NCBI RefSeq assembly: GCF_964204645.1
Contig: NC_134028.1
Coordinates: forward strand, 10,953,001 to 11,017,000
Direction of reading: 5' to 3'
DNA: 64,000 nt
From: Tubulanus polymorphus
Lineage: Eukaryota; Nemertea; Palaeonemertea; Tubulaniformes; Tubulanidae
How positions within the stretch are numbered: position 1 is the stretch's first letter; each line of letters starts with the position of its first letter. The notes under the pieces were generated by a model that saw only the letters and a list, made by a program, of their open reading frames with translations, had not been told where the DNA came from and ran no database searches. The position numbers and the translations under genes are program-made. Of this stretch, positions 27,734-42,836 are shown one piece after another.

Positions 27734-27966
27734 TTGATTTTAAAGCATCAGTAATTTATAAAATAGAATTTAAATTGGGAAATAAGACGCAGATGAGACG
27801 AATCCCTGCTCTATAAAGGACAGACCGGGTTAACTCCAACTCTTCTTTTCTGACCTATTATTTGTTGACTAACTGCTCCGTGAACTGAGCTCCTACTACA
27901 ATACAATTCACGACAATGATGTTGAATTTTCATTTTCATTTTTACAGTTCTGATAAGGAATAAAAG

Positions 27967-29961
<1,995 letters not shown>

Positions 29962-30070
29962 CTACGCGTTACTATGGAAATATATGGTTACTAGGGAGAT
30001 TTCTGATAACCATGGAGATGTCTATGTCGCTATGGAGATGTAACAGGTTCTTTTATAAATCATGTACAAC

Positions 30071-30307
30071 TAATAAGATAAAAACCCACTATCTACAGAT
30101 TAAAGCAATTTAAAAACAAGAATTTATTAATTCGAACAATCTAAAATATATAAAATACACAATGTTTCGATCTCACACCTGACGATGATCTCTAGGGTGA
30201 GATCGAAATGCCGTGTATTCTATATATTTTAGATTGTTCGAATAATTAAATAAATTCTTATTTTTAAATTCTTTTAATCTATAGATATTGGGTTTTTATC
30301 TTATTAT
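30071..30307. repeat. Long hairpin (MITE-like) 3' of SQOR
   Basis: Arms of about 105 bp (30071-30177 and 30197-30307) are inverted copies with a ~20-bp loop. Both arms include cgaacaatctaaaatatata and the outer taataagataaaaaccc / gggtttttatcttatta. Likely a palindromic transposable element; it may lie in the SQOR 3' UTR. Confidence 0.7.
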
Positions 30308-30545
30308 CCGTTCACCACGTTTCAGTGCGGTTATCGTTCTATATATTGAGCTATTATATGTACAACTAATTTTTTTGTCCTCAATAAAATTTACAATCAA
30401 TAAATCATTTTCCTACTTTAATTCTCTTCTTCATCTCATACTGCTTCTGGTAACTAATGGCAACGGTTCCTCTCCACTCCCTGTTTGAAATGGAGTATCT
30501 ATAATTAACGGATATCACCATGGAAACAAACAAAGCCTTTCATCC

Positions 30546-30717
30546 CTCGTGAATCGGCGACAAAAACAAAACTTCGCAAAATGTGAAACAAAAGTTTTTT
30601 AATTGTTGAATTTTTCCTGATTCTTAACAATAAAAATTAGAAAATTAAATTGGGTTAAAATCAAGACTGATCAGCGACGGCCGTGCTGTCTACTCCGGGA
30701 TTAATGCAGGATATCGG
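30546..30717. repeat. Third, truncated copy of the segment that follows exon b
   Basis: About 170 bp (from tcgtgaatcggcgacaaaaa to gggattaatgcaggatatcg) that recur at 36371-36542 and 42645-42817. There they form the 3' flank of the last exon of the minus-strand membrane-protein gene. Its presence before the first full duplicate implies an earlier round of duplication. Confidence 0.85.
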
Positions 30718-30876
30718 TGCTGTGCTTGGAGAAAGCTGGCCGTGAAACTGGTCGACAGTCAGCTGGTGGCGGTAACCTGCTGAACATGTGGAAAAGAGGA
30801 GGAATTAACAGGAATTGTAACAACAGCTCATCAAGATATGTGAAACTACACGCAACACGCGGCTCAGAACGGCCTA

Positions 30877-30979
30877 TAGTCAGTAACCTGTCTGTGGTTT
30901 AGTTTCACGATCGGATATTTTCACATACCACACAAGTTGGTATAAGCCCATCCCATTAAAGCTTACCACCAACGATTAG
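30877..30979 (+). mobile_element. 103-bp internally deleted transposon remnant
   Basis: Keeps the left end (TAGTCAGTAACCTGTCTG) and most of the right end (aagcttaccaccaacgattag) of the ~850-bp family at 20493, with the centre deleted and the last ~10 bp lost. An identical remnant is at 37110-37212 in copy B. Confidence 0.8.
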
Positions 30980-30987
30980 TAATGATG

Positions 30988-31352
30988 ACCTGATAAAGGT
31001 CTTAATAGGACCAGAAAGGACTGGCAGTCGACCTAAATCATCATTTTTTAATCCATTTGAAACTGTTTTGAAGGATATGCAAAAAGTCTTCACAGAAAGG
31101 GGTTAAATCAAATAAATAGACTCCATGATTAGAAAGTTTAACAATATGTTTCCATGCCTACACACCAAACTTCAGTTGGTAGGCATGGAGACATATTGTT
31201 AAACTTTCAAATCATGGAGTCACTTCTCTTCATTTAACCCCTTTCAGTGAAGACTTTTTGCATATCCTTCAAAACAGTTTCAAATGGATTAAAAACTGAT
31301 GTTTTAGGTCGACTGCCAGTCCTTTCTGGTCCTAATAAGACCTTTATCAGGT
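30988..31352. mobile_element. Palindromic element with ~170-bp inverted arms (copy A)
   Basis: Begins acctgataaaggtctta and ends with its complement. The two arms match over about 170 bp around a short loop (ccaaacttcagttgg). No coding capacity; MITE-like. It abuts the end of the 103-bp transposon remnant. Confidence 0.8.
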
Positions 31353-33146
31353 ATGTACTATCAAAAATGAGCGAGCTAGGCCACCAGGAATGCTCTCAAG
31401 TCAGGTTGAAATAGACATTAGTACGGGTGGCCTAGTGACCGGATGTTGAGGGCACAAAATCTCATGAATTGTTATATACCAATATCAAAATTCGTACATT
31501 GAGAATCATTGCGGCTTTTAAGTCTTTATCAATTGAGAGACTTAAGGCCTTTTTATGAACCAGCAAAATCGAGATAGATTAGCTATTTAGATTATATAGG
31601 CCTTTAGTTTCTCTGTAAATAAAGAATTAGCTCCACCGTGCGCTATTTCCATATCAACCGTCTTGTGCTGCCCCTATGTATAACGATAGCGGGGAAAACG
31701 TGAACTAATATGATACTCGCTTGCCAAAGTCTTTGAACGGAAGTCATGGACGAACTAATTACCGATATGCGGGCCGGATTCCGAGGAAAATTCTCAAAAT
31801 CTTAAACTGCTCTGAAACAATTGAACCAAACAATTTTTCTATAAAAGATTTAACCTTAAAAGAGTAAATTTGAATCGGGATATTTCTAGTATCGTCTGGC
31901 AGAGAGCGACAGGTGTTTGTATGTTCTCCGCTTATTTGCACGCAACTAAAATAATATCGAAGGAAGATATGAAGATTTTGTTTATTCAGATGATAAATGA
32001 TCATTCAAAAATGTAAATGAATAATTTATTCTGTATATAAATACTAATTAATTGATGTGAAGTGAATTTTAGCTAAAAAAAATTGAATATTGTTACCTAA
32101 AAAGTAAGGAAATATCATTCAAAAATTATAACATATTCATAGTATCATATTTAATCAGAATTAGGCGACACAGTTGTCCGTATTGTACGTAATAATGAGA
32201 TGTATATTCCAGCGGTAAATATGCGCCGCTATTTTAGTTCACAGAAATTCCGCTATCGTTATTCATAGGGGCAGCACTGTACAGTTGAGATTTAGCTTAA
32301 CCTCACTATCATACTGTGGCATGCGAGCAATATGGATATTTTCTTCGCCGGATTTCGTTCATTATTTAACTCGATTTCGTTGTTTATTAATTGTTCTATC
32401 AACTTTTAAGCTTCATCTAAGAGGATCTCATTTTTAAAACGATTTTCAAGCCATTTTTGATGGAACTCCTTTGTTCGCGGAATGTATTAGCATCCGGTAA
32501 AGCGGCAGACTCACATGCCACAGGGAGAAATTGAAGCAAATTAAATTTTATTCTCAAATAATTGTGCATTTAACCAACCGTACCATCAACGTTGCAGCTC
32601 ATGAACCATTTAACATCCTATTTAGGTCGACCCTTCTTGGTCCGGGTTAAAATCAAACTCTCCCTTATGAAACCAACTACAAATTTGCGCCAAAAACTGA
32701 AAAAACTTCAGTTGAACCTCGTTTACCACAAATCTGTGTAAAGACGAAACCAGAAAAAAAATTCAGTAACAACCACCACAAAATTAGTGAATAATTTATA
32801 GATAAATTTATTCATTTCAGTCAAAAATGTATCATGCATCAGAGTTAAATATCAAACTAAAGTCTTGCATAAAGCAAACATGTGATCAACGCCGCAATGA
32901 ACTGACTGAACTAACCCAGGAATCGAAACCTGAAATCAGATTTACAATATCAGACATCAGATTTATGACGCATCAGTTTCACACATGTTTCTGGTGCGTT
33001 ATGTTATTACAGTACAGTAGAGTCTGTTCCTAACTCAACAACTCTGAACCGTCGTGGAGAAATAAACTTGAAATTAAATTTCTTTCCAAAATATGGAGTG
33101 AGTGATGTTTTAGGAGTGTTTTAAATCTAGAGAAATCGAGACTTAC

Positions 33147-33232
33147 CTTAAACGGAAAGAATTGATCGTCCATGTTTCCTAAACCTAAGGAGCCATGTTT
33201 ATTTCTACCCCACACGTACAAATCATTGTTAT
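33147..33232 (-). pseudogene. Orphan RCC1-repeat exon (copy A)
   Basis: An 86-base stretch with a good acceptor (atattgtag) and donor (gtaagt) encodes NNDLYVWGRNKHGSLGLGN followed by MDDQFFPFK, a clear RCC1 beta-propeller blade. I find no further blade on either side in this window, so this is a stray exon fragment or one exon of a gene with very long introns. It is repeated at 39346-39431. Confidence 0.7.
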
Positions 33233-33756
33233 CTACAATATAATAACACTGTAAACAATGTAACATCATTCTAGACACTAAGCTAGGGATTGATAGAGAG
33301 AGGGAGCAGGGTTTATGTATAGAGGGAGTAGGATCAGGGAGTTTCACAGAGTAAGTAGGCTTAAGAATAGAGATAGTGTGTCTCAGAAATCCCTATCCCT
33401 ATGAACTAGCATGTCTCCAGCCTCGATTGCCTACGTACCTATTGATAACTATTAAGATGAGACATCAATTTCTAGCATTACTTCCATTAGTCACGGCTCT
33501 ACTTGGTTCATCCTGGTTCATCTTGGTTTATCTGGGTTCGTCCTGGTTCATCTTGGTTTATCTGGGTTTGTCCTGGTTCAATCAATTCTCTACTGATTGT
33601 AGGTAAAGGGGGAATCAGTGACCATCATAACATCCGTCAATAGTTCCACCATATTGATGACAAACATCCTAAAAAATATACATTAACTTTATAAATGTGA
33701 GTTAGAGTTAGAGTTAAGTTTAGTTACCGGTGTATCAGAGAAATGGCAATCTAAGG

Positions 33757-34550
33757 TACCCCCAAAATGAGGGTTAGGGATCAAATATTTTTTGTCTCCA
33801 ATTTCGATGAAATTTAGTGTAGACATGTATTCTGGGGTGCTGATCACAAATCTGAAAGAATTTTTAGGATCCGAAGCCCCAAAAATGAGAAATTTGAATT
33901 CTTAGGCGTACCCCCTAAATTTTCAAAAGGCCCTGGGCCCCAGAGTTTTCGAGATATTCGAAATCTGATTGCAGATTTGGAATCAGCACCCCTGAAAATA
34001 GTAAGAACTAAAATTTCAAGCAAATCGAAGAGATTCGATTTTTTGGCCAAAAACGGCAAAAATCTAAGGTTGTAAGTAAGTCCAGGAGTTTTTTTTGGGC
34101 GAAAAATTTTTTTTCCCTGATTCCTTCGAAACTTGGTAGGAAGATGTATTCTGGGGTGTAGATTACGGATCCGCACTCAGATTTTAAATCGGAATTCATC
34201 TTCGTTGGCAAATAAGGGTTTTAATGCCCAAAATATGCACCCCAAAAATGGGGTACAAAGTCAAAATTTTTTCTTGGCCCAATCTTAATCAAATTTACTA
34301 CAGACATGTTTATTGGGGTGCTGATCACGAAAATGAAGTTAGTTTTTGGATCCGAGGCCCAAAAAATGAGAAATTCGAATTTTTCGGGGGGACCCCCTAG
34401 ATTTTCAAAAGGCCTTGGACCCCGGATCTTTCGAGATATTCAAAATCTGATTGCAGATTTGCAATCCGCATCCCTTAAAATAGTAAGGACTAAAATTTCA
34501 AGCAAATCGAAGAGATTCGATTTTTTTGCCAAAAATCTAAGAAAGTTAGT
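33757..34550. repeat. Two ~320-bp diverged direct repeats (also in copy B near 40005-40790)
   Basis: Segments at about 33757-34075 and 34237-34550 share text such as attttcaaaaggccctgggc, gagatattcgaaatctgatt and aaatcgaagagattcgattt with many differences. An old interspersed repeat of unknown class; not coding. Confidence 0.65.
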
Positions 34551-34599
34551 TTTTGGATTGAAGTGCCAAACAAGAGAAATCCAGGATCTTATGTTTTTA

Positions 34600-36370
34600 G
34601 CCCCTTCAAATTGACCTGTTGATGTCTTTTTTACAGCTGATATGAAATATTAAATCAATTTTTAGATAGAAATTGATCAATAAACTAAAAAACCCATTAA
34701 TTCTAGTAACTATCACATGGTTTCAGACATCTACAAACATCTCTTTTCTCAAGAAGAAATTCAGTTATAACCAGGCACACAATTACTCAATGTATTAATG
34801 CTTGTATCTGTATCAAATACAATCAATGATGCTAATAATTCCTAGTCACATTTTGTAAATTAAATAAATATTCAATTGTTGATGATCTTATTGATTTGTG
34901 TGATAATTCAGTCAGAAGAATTCGAGTCTAGCTCAGTCTCAGTTAGTGCACTATCGCAGCAAATTTACCCGAATTAACTTTGTTTATAATTACAGGGGTT
35001 TTCAAAGATGTCACCAGTTGGAATTAAATTGATAATTTGTGTTGTTGTATTTACACAAATTACATTATAAGTGTGGGTATGTACAAGAAATAAGATTTTT
35101 TATTGTATTAACTTTTGCCTTTAACTATTTTTTCAGTTTATCAGCCTAACTAAAATTTGAGTCAATCAGTTAATAATTATTTAAGAGTTGTCCGCGCTCT
35201 TCTGACCCGCCACAAAACACTCAATGCTGTACAGTTTCTGGTAAGTTAATAAACTCACAATTATTTGCGATTGAATTGAATTGGTCACTTCAAGGCGATA
35301 TTTTGGATTTATTTTGAATAATTCGGCGGAAATATTCACTGAAATCGATCTATTTACTCGACTTCTAGATAATATCGTTCATATTTCTTCTTTAAACGTC
35401 TAAATCGCTCCGAAATCAGCATTTATAACGAATAAATTCGGTAAAAACGGCAAGAAATAAAACCGCGGAAGTCCCACATAATCTACGAGTCGCGCGTCTA
35501 GAAACCTCGCATACCTAGGCTAATTAGACCGTATTGTGCTGCCCTCACTGACTGTGGATATCGGGTGAACTAATTACCAAACGACATACAAATTAGCTTA
35601 ATTTGATTCTAATATTCTTTTTGTTTATTTTCAATCCCATTACACATGAAATAAAAGCAATATAGAGATGTAAAACAAAATTTCACTCCGATATTACATT
35701 GTACCGTACGGTGCTGCCACTAATTCTGAGTTGGCGGCTACCTCGCATACCGATGTCGCCTAAGTGCAATTTTACCCTACGGTGCTGCCCTCGCTCACAG
35801 CGGTGATTGGTAACACTATCTGAAAAGCAGTGATATAGCCTTTTTACCGTACGGTGCTGCCACCACTATATCGACGGTAAACAGAAACACTATCAGCTTT
35901 TCCAGACTTATTCTAATAAAACTCGAAATGGTCTCGAAAACTTCTCCAACTGTTCGATAATAGAATTAATGAATAAAATGAAGTTTTTTCTAACGAATTC
36001 CACCTGAATTTTCGCCTCTGCTCGCACCGCTTGGCATTCATAATAATCGATATATTATATTAATTAATCTTGTTCTAGTCACAAAGCAATGATATGACAT
36101 TAGATATCTTTCAGCAATGCATTCCTCATACAAAATACCTGTCTATAAATGATAAAACACGTCCAGATGGGGAAAAACTGGGGAAATTCATGTTTTAACT
36201 GAAAAAACCTCAGTGTTGTAGCGAGGTGGTGAGGACACTAGTACCATTCATTGCTGATGATGTAAACAGTTCAAACCAAAGAGAAAATCTGTGAGACTAA
36301 ACAGATCTCATTTTCAAGTTCGACACGAAACAATTGAAACAATTTTTGAATTATTGGATTCTAATTTCAT
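34600..36370. other. Non-coding part of copy A with clustered gtgctgcc motifs
   Basis: No firm gene. Three copies of 'ttaccgtacggtgctgcc' (35701, 35771, 35841) occur within 150 bp, each followed by unrelated sequence; a fourth variant (accgtattgtgctgcc) is at 35529. A short plus-strand frame at 35008 encodes a hydrophobic 20-residue peptide that is slightly longer in copy B (41265); too weak to call. Confidence 0.4.
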
Positions 36371-36561
36371 TCCTCGTGAATCGGCGACAAAAACAAAACT
36401 TCGCAAAATGTGAAATAAGTTTTTTAATTGTTGAATTTTTCCTGATTCTTAACAATAAAAATTAGAAAATTAAATTGGGTTAAAATCAAGACTGATCAGC
36501 GACGGCCGTGCTGTCTACTCCGGGATTAATGCAGGATATCGGACGGAGAGATGATCCTGGA

Positions 36562-36707
36562 TTAAGCGGGAGTATTAAGTCTTTTAGGTAAGAACGCAGA
36601 CGTTCCAGTCGGTAAATCACCTCTTATTCTATACATCACATAGACGACAGCGCCACCTATTAGGAATCCTAGTACTGTAGTCAATACAGCGCATAGAGCC
36701 ATCATAC
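36562..36707 (-). pseudogene. Duplicated last exon (exon b') of the membrane-protein gene
   Basis: Same protein as exon b at 42837-42982 (ends PKRLNTPA) with an intact acceptor. It is downstream of, and on the same strand as, the parent gene, so it could be a distal alternative last exon. The partner exon a is truncated in this copy. Whether it is used cannot be seen from the sequence. Confidence 0.7.
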
Positions 36708-36858
36708 CTGAAATAATCGATACACACTGAGAGTCCACAACCTTCAAATAGCTTTAGCCGATAGGACGACTTTACACCTATCTAAGATGGAACCAGGCTG
36801 CTAGGATACCACCCAACAATCTAACTTAAGTCATCGCTTATAATCAGTTAATCCTTGT

Positions 36859-36896
<38 letters not shown>

Positions 36897-37109
36897 CTAT
36901 AACTATAGACACTGTGGATTAACAGATTCTTGTTTTTACACAAAACGAGCCACTGTGCTGGGAGAAAACCGACAGTGAAACTGGTCGACAGTCAGCTGGT
37001 GGCGGTAACCTGCTGAACATGTGGAAAAGAGGAGGAATTAACAGGAATTGTAACAACAGCTCATCAAGATTTGTGAAACTCCGCGCAACACACGGCTCAG
37101 AACGGCCTA

Positions 37110-37212
37110 TAGTCAGTAACCTGTCTGTGGTTTAGTTTCACGATCGGATATTTTCACATACCACACAAGTTGGTATAAGCCCATCCCATTAAAGCTTACC
37201 ACCAACGATTAG
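37110..37212 (+). mobile_element. 103-bp transposon remnant (copy B)
   Basis: Same as 30877-30979, carried along by the duplication. Confidence 0.8.
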
Positions 37213-37220
37213 TAATGATG

Positions 37221-37597
37221 ACCTGATAAAGGTCTTAATAGGACCAGAAAGGACTGGCAGTCGACCTAAATCATCATTTTTTAATCCATTTGAAACTGTT
37301 TTGAAGGATATGCAAAAAGTCTTCACAGAAAGGGGTTAAATCAAATAAATAGACTCCATGATTTGAAAGTTTAACAATATGTTTCCATGCCTACACACCA
37401 AACTACAGTTGGTAATGGTAGGCATGGAGACATATTCATATTGTTAAACTTTCAAATCATGGAGTCACTTCTCTTCATTTAACCCCTTTCAGTGAAGACT
37501 TTTTGCATATCCTTCAAAACAGTTTCAAATGGATTAAAAACTGATGATTTAGGTCGACTGCCAGTCCTTTCTGGTCCTAATAAGACCTTTATCAGGT
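37221..37597. mobile_element. Palindromic element with ~170-bp inverted arms (copy B)
   Basis: Counterpart of 30988-31352 in the duplicate. It differs by a small insertion near the loop (ggtaatggtagg) and an extra cata in one arm. Confidence 0.8.
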
Positions 37598-39345
37598 ATG
37601 TACTATCAAAAATGAGCGAGCTAGGCTACCAGGAATGCTCTCAAGTCAGGTTGAAATAGACATTAGTACGGGTGGCCTAGTGTCCGGATGTTGAGGGCAC
37701 AAAATCTCATGAATTCTTATCTTTTTAACCAATATCAAAAATTCGTACATTTAGAATCATTGCGGCTTTTAAGTCTTTATCAATTTGAGAGACTTAGTTT
37801 CACTGTAAATAAAGTGAGAATTGAGCGCGCTCCACCGTGCGCAATTTCCATATCGACCGTCTTGTGCTGCCCCTATGTATAACGAAAGCGGGGAAAACGT
37901 GAACTAATATGATACTCGCTTGCCAAAGTCTTTGAACGGTAGTCATGGACGAACTAATTACCGATATGCGGGCCGGATTCCTAAGAAAATTCTCAAAATC
38001 TTTAGCTGCCCTGAAACAATTGAACCAAACAATTTTTCTATAAAAGAATTAACCTTAAAAGAGTATATTTGAATCGGGATATTTCTAGTATCGTCTGGCA
38101 GAGAGCGACAGGTGTTTGTATGTTCTCCGCTTATTTGCACGCAACTAAAATAATATCGAAGGAAGATATGGAGATTTTGTTTATTCAGATGATAAATGAT
38201 CATTCAAAAATGTAAATGAATAATTTATTCTGTATATAAATACTAATTAATTGATGTGAAGTGAATTTTAGCTAAAAAAAATTGAATATTGTTACCTAAA
38301 AAGTAAGGAAATATCATTCAAAAATTATAACATATTCATAGTATCATATTTAATCAGAATTAGGCGACACAGTTGTCCGTATTGTACGTAATAATGAGAT
38401 GTATATTCCAGCGGTAAATATGCGCCGCTATTTTAGTTCACAGAAATTCCGCTATCGTTATTCATAGGGGCAGCACTGTACAGTTGAGATTTAGCTTAAC
38501 CTCACTATCATACTGTGGCATGCGAGCAATATGGATATTTTCTTCGCCGGATTTCGTTCATTATTTAACTCGATTTCGTTGTTTATTAATTGTTCTATCA
38601 ACTTTTAAGCTTCATCTAAGAGGATCTCATTTTTAAAACGATTTTCAAGCCATTTTTGATGGAACTCCTTTGTTCGCGGAATGTATTAGCATCCGGTAAA
38701 GCGGCAGACTCACATGCCACAGGGAGAAATTGAAGCAAATTAAATTTTATTCTCAAATAATTGTGCATTTAACCAACCGTACCATCAACGTTGCAGCTCA
38801 TGAACCATTTAACATCCTATTTAGGTCGACCCTTCTTGGTCCGGGTTAAAATCAAACTCTCCCTTATGAAACCAACTACAAATTTGCGCCAAAAACTGAA
38901 AAAACTTCAGTTGAACCTCGTTTACCACAAATCTGTGTAAAGACGAAACCAGAAAAAAAATTCAGTAACAACCACCACAAAATTAGTGAATAATTTATAG
39001 ATAAATTTATTCATTTCAGTCAAAAATGTATCATGCATCAGAGTTAAATATCAGACTAAAGTCTTGCATAAAGCAAACATGTGATCAACGCCGCAATGAA
39101 CTGACTGAACTAACCCAGGAATCGAAACCTGAAATCAGATTTACAATATCAGACATCAGATTTATGACGCATCAGTTTCACACATGTTTCTGGTGCGTTA
39201 TGTTATTACAGTACAGTAGAGTCTGTTCCTAACTCAACAACTCTGAACCGTCGTGGAGAAATAAACTTGAAATTAAATTTCTTTCCAAAATATGGAGTGA
39301 GTGATGTTTTAGGAGTGTTTTAAATCTAGAGAAATCGAGACTTAC

Positions 39346-39431
39346 CTTAAACGGAAAGAATTGATCGTCCATGTTTCCTAAACCTAAGGAGCCATGTTTA
39401 TTTCTACCCCACACGTACAGATCATTGTTAT
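39346..39431 (-). pseudogene. Orphan RCC1-repeat exon (copy B)
   Basis: Same exon as 33147-33232, coding identical residues, with splice sites preserved. It travels within the segmental duplication. Confidence 0.7.
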
Positions 39432-42400
39432 CTACAATATAATAACATCGCAAACATTGTAACATCATTCTAGACACTAAGCTAGGGATTGATAGAGAGA
39501 GGGAGCAGGGTTTATGTATAGAGGGAGTAGGATCAGGGAGTTTCACAGAGTAAGTAGGCTTAAGAATAGAGATAGTGTGTCTCAGAAATCCCTATCCCTA
39601 TGAACTAGCATGTCTCCAGCCTCGATTGCCTACGTACCTATTGATAACTATTAAAATGAGACATTAATTTCTAGCATTTCTTCCATAAGTCACGGCTCTA
39701 CTTGGTTCATCTTGGTTTATCTGGGTTCATCTTGGTTTATCTGGGTTCGTCCTGGTTCATCTTAGTTTATCTGGGTTCGTCCTGGTTCATCTTGCACCAT
39801 CTGCTCCACTGCATCAATGTCTGTATAATGTTCAAATCAATTCTCTACTGATTGTAGGTAGACCAGTGACCATCATAACATCCGTCAATAGTTCCACCAT
39901 ATTGATGACAAACATCCTAAAAAATATACATTAACTTTATAAATGTGAGTTAGAGTTAGAGTTAAGTCTAGTTACCGGTGTATCAGAGAAATGGCAATCT
40001 AAGGTACCCCCAAAATGAGGGTTAGGGGTCAAATATTTTTTGTCTCCGATTTCGATGAAATTTAGCGTAGACATGTATTCTGGGGTGCTGATCACAAATC
40101 TGAAAGAATTTTTAGGATCTGAAGCACCAAAAATGAGAAATTTGAATTCTTAGGGGTACCCCCTAAATTTTCAAAAGGCCCTGGGCCCCAGAGTTTTCGA
40201 GATATTCGAAATCTGATTGCAGATTTGGAATCAGCACCCCTGAAAATAGTAAGGACTAAAATTTTAAGCAAATCGAAGAGATTCGATTTTTTGGCCAAAA
40301 ACGGCAAAAATCTAAGGTGTTAGTCCAGGAGTTTTTTTTGGGCGAAAAATTTTTTTTCTCTGATTCCTTCGAAACTTGGTAGGAAGATGTATTCCGAGGT
40401 GTAGATTCCGGATCTGTAATCAGATTTTGAATCGGAATTCATCTTCATGGGCAAATAAGGGTTTTAATGCCCGAAACATGCACCCCAAAAATGGGGTACA
40501 AAGTCACAATTTTTTTTTTGCCCAATCTCAATCAAATTTACTACAGACATGTTTTTTGGGGTGCTGATCATGAAAATGAAGTTAGTTTTTGGATCCGAGG
40601 CCCAAAAAATGAGAAATTCGAATTTTTTGGGGGGACCCCCTAGATTTTCAAAAGGCCTTGGACCCAAGATCTTTCGAGATATTTAAAATCTGATTGCAGA
40701 TTTGCAATCCGCATCCCTTAAAATAGTAAGGAATAAAATTTCAAGCAAATCGAAGAGATTCGATTTTTTCGCCAAAAATTGCAAAAATCTAAGAAAATTA
40801 GTTTTTGGATTGAAGTGCCAAACAAGAGAAATCCAGGATTTTATGCTTTTAGCCCCTTCAAATTGACCTGTTGATGTCTTTTTAACAGCTGATATGAAAT
40901 ATTAAATCAATTTTTAGATAGAAATTGATCAATTAACTAAAAACCCATTAATTCTAGTAACTATCACATGGTTTCAGACATCTACAAACATCTCTTTTCT
41001 CAAGAAGAAATTCAGTTATAACCACGCACACAATTACTCAATGTATTAATGCTCGTACCTGTATCAAATACAATCAATGAAGCTAATAATTCCTAGTCAC
41101 ATTTTGTAAATTAAATTAATATTCAATTGTTGATGACCTATTGATTTGTGTTTAAAGTCATAATTCAGTCAGAAGAATTCGAGTCTAGCTCAGTCTCAGT
41201 TAGTGCACTATCGCAGTAAATTTACCAGAATTAACTTTGTTTATAATTACAGGAGTTTTCAAAGATGTCACCAGTTGGAATTAAATTGATAATTTGTGTT
41301 GTTGTATTTACACAAATTACAATATTTATAAATGTGGGTATGCACAAGAAATAAGATTTTTTATTGTTTTAACTTTTGCCTTTAACTATTTTTTCAGTTT
41401 ATCAGCCTAACTAAAATTTGAGTCAATGAGTTAATAATTAATTAAGAGTTGTCCGCGCTCTTCTGACCCGCCACAAAACACTCAATGCTGTACAGTTTCT
41501 GGTAAGCTAATAAACTCACAATTATTTACGATTGAATTGAATTGGTCACTTCAAGGCGATATTTTGAATAATTCGGCGGAAATATTCACTGAAATCGATC
41601 TATTTACTCGACTTCTAGATAATATCGTTCATATTTCTTCTTTAAACATCTAAATCGCTCCGAAATCAACATTTATAACGAATAAATTCGGTAAAAACGG
41701 CAAGAAATAAAACCGCGGAAATCCCACATAATCTGCGAGTCGCGCGTCTAGAAACCTCGCATACCTAGGCTAATTAGACCGTATTGTGCTGCCCTCACTG
41801 ACTGTGGATATCGGGTGAACTAATTACCAAACGACATACAAATTAGCTTAATTTGATTCTAATATTCTTTTTGTTTATTTTCAATCCCATTACACATGAA
41901 ATAAAAACAATATAGAGATGTAAAACAAAATTTCACTCCGATATTACATTGTACCGTACGGTGCTGCCACTAATTCTGAGTTGGCGGCTACCTCGCATAC
42001 CGATGTCGCCTAAGTGCAATTTTACCGTACGGTGCTGCCCTCGCTCACAGCGGTGATTGGTAACACTATCTGAAAAGTAGTGATATAGCCTTTTTACCGT
42101 ACGGTGCTGCCACCACTATATCGACGGTGAACAGAAACACTATCAGCTTTTCCAGACTTATTCTAATAAAACTCGAAATGGTCTCATAAACTTCTCCAAC
42201 TGTTCGATAATAGAATTAATGAATAAAATGAAGTTTTTTCTAACGAATTCCACCTGAATTTTACCTTCTGCTCGCACCGCTTGGCATTCATAATAATTGA
42301 TATATTATATTAATTAATTAATCTTGTTCTAGTCACAAAGCAATGATATGACATTAGATATCTTTCAGCAATGCATTCCTCATACAAAATACCTGTCTAT

Positions 42401-42836
42401 AAATGATAAAACACGTCCAGATGGGGAAAAACTGAGGAAATTCATGTTTTAAATGATTTTCTTTTTAAACTTTAAAGGAAAACCTCAGTGTTGTAGCGAG
42501 GTGGTGAGGACACTAGTGCCATTCATTGCTGATGATGTAAACAGTTCAAACCAAAGAGAAAATCTGTGAGACGAAACAGATCTCATTTTCAAGTTCGACA
42601 CGAAACAATTGAAGCAATTTTTGAATTATTGGATTCTAATTTCATTCCTCGTGAATCGGCGACAAAAACAAAACTTCGCAAAATGTGAAATAAGTTTTTT
42701 AATTGTTGAATTTTTCCTGATTCTTAACAGTAAAAATTAGAAAATTAAATTGGGTTAAAATCAAGACTGATCAGCAACGGCCGTGCTGTCTACTCCGGGA
42801 TTAATGCAGGATATCGGACGGAGAGATGATCCTGGA

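Larger units (their letters stand above)
30716..36836. repeat. Segmental tandem duplication, copy A (~6.1 kb)
   Basis: Nearly identical to 36951-43112, in direct orientation, separated by about 115 bp containing an (AT)n run (36866-36893). Contents include a 103-bp transposon remnant, a 365-bp palindromic element, an orphan RCC1 exon, two ~320-bp internal repeats, three copies of the gtacggtgctgcc motif, exon b and part of exon a of the membrane-protein gene. Small indels and scattered substitutions distinguish the copies, which argues for a real duplication. Confidence 0.92.

Noticed and set aside
33606-33670. Minus-strand segment DVCHQYGGTIDGCYDG as a second exon of the RCC1 gene
   Set aside because: Has a possible acceptor but a poor donor, and the text is not an RCC1 blade.
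35008-35069. Small plus-strand frame encoding a hydrophobic peptide (MSPVGIKLIICVVVFTQI), longer in the duplicate at 41265
   Set aside because: Looks like a signal peptide, but the downstream exon gives only a few residues before a stop and the frame differs between duplicates; no support beyond hydrophobicity.
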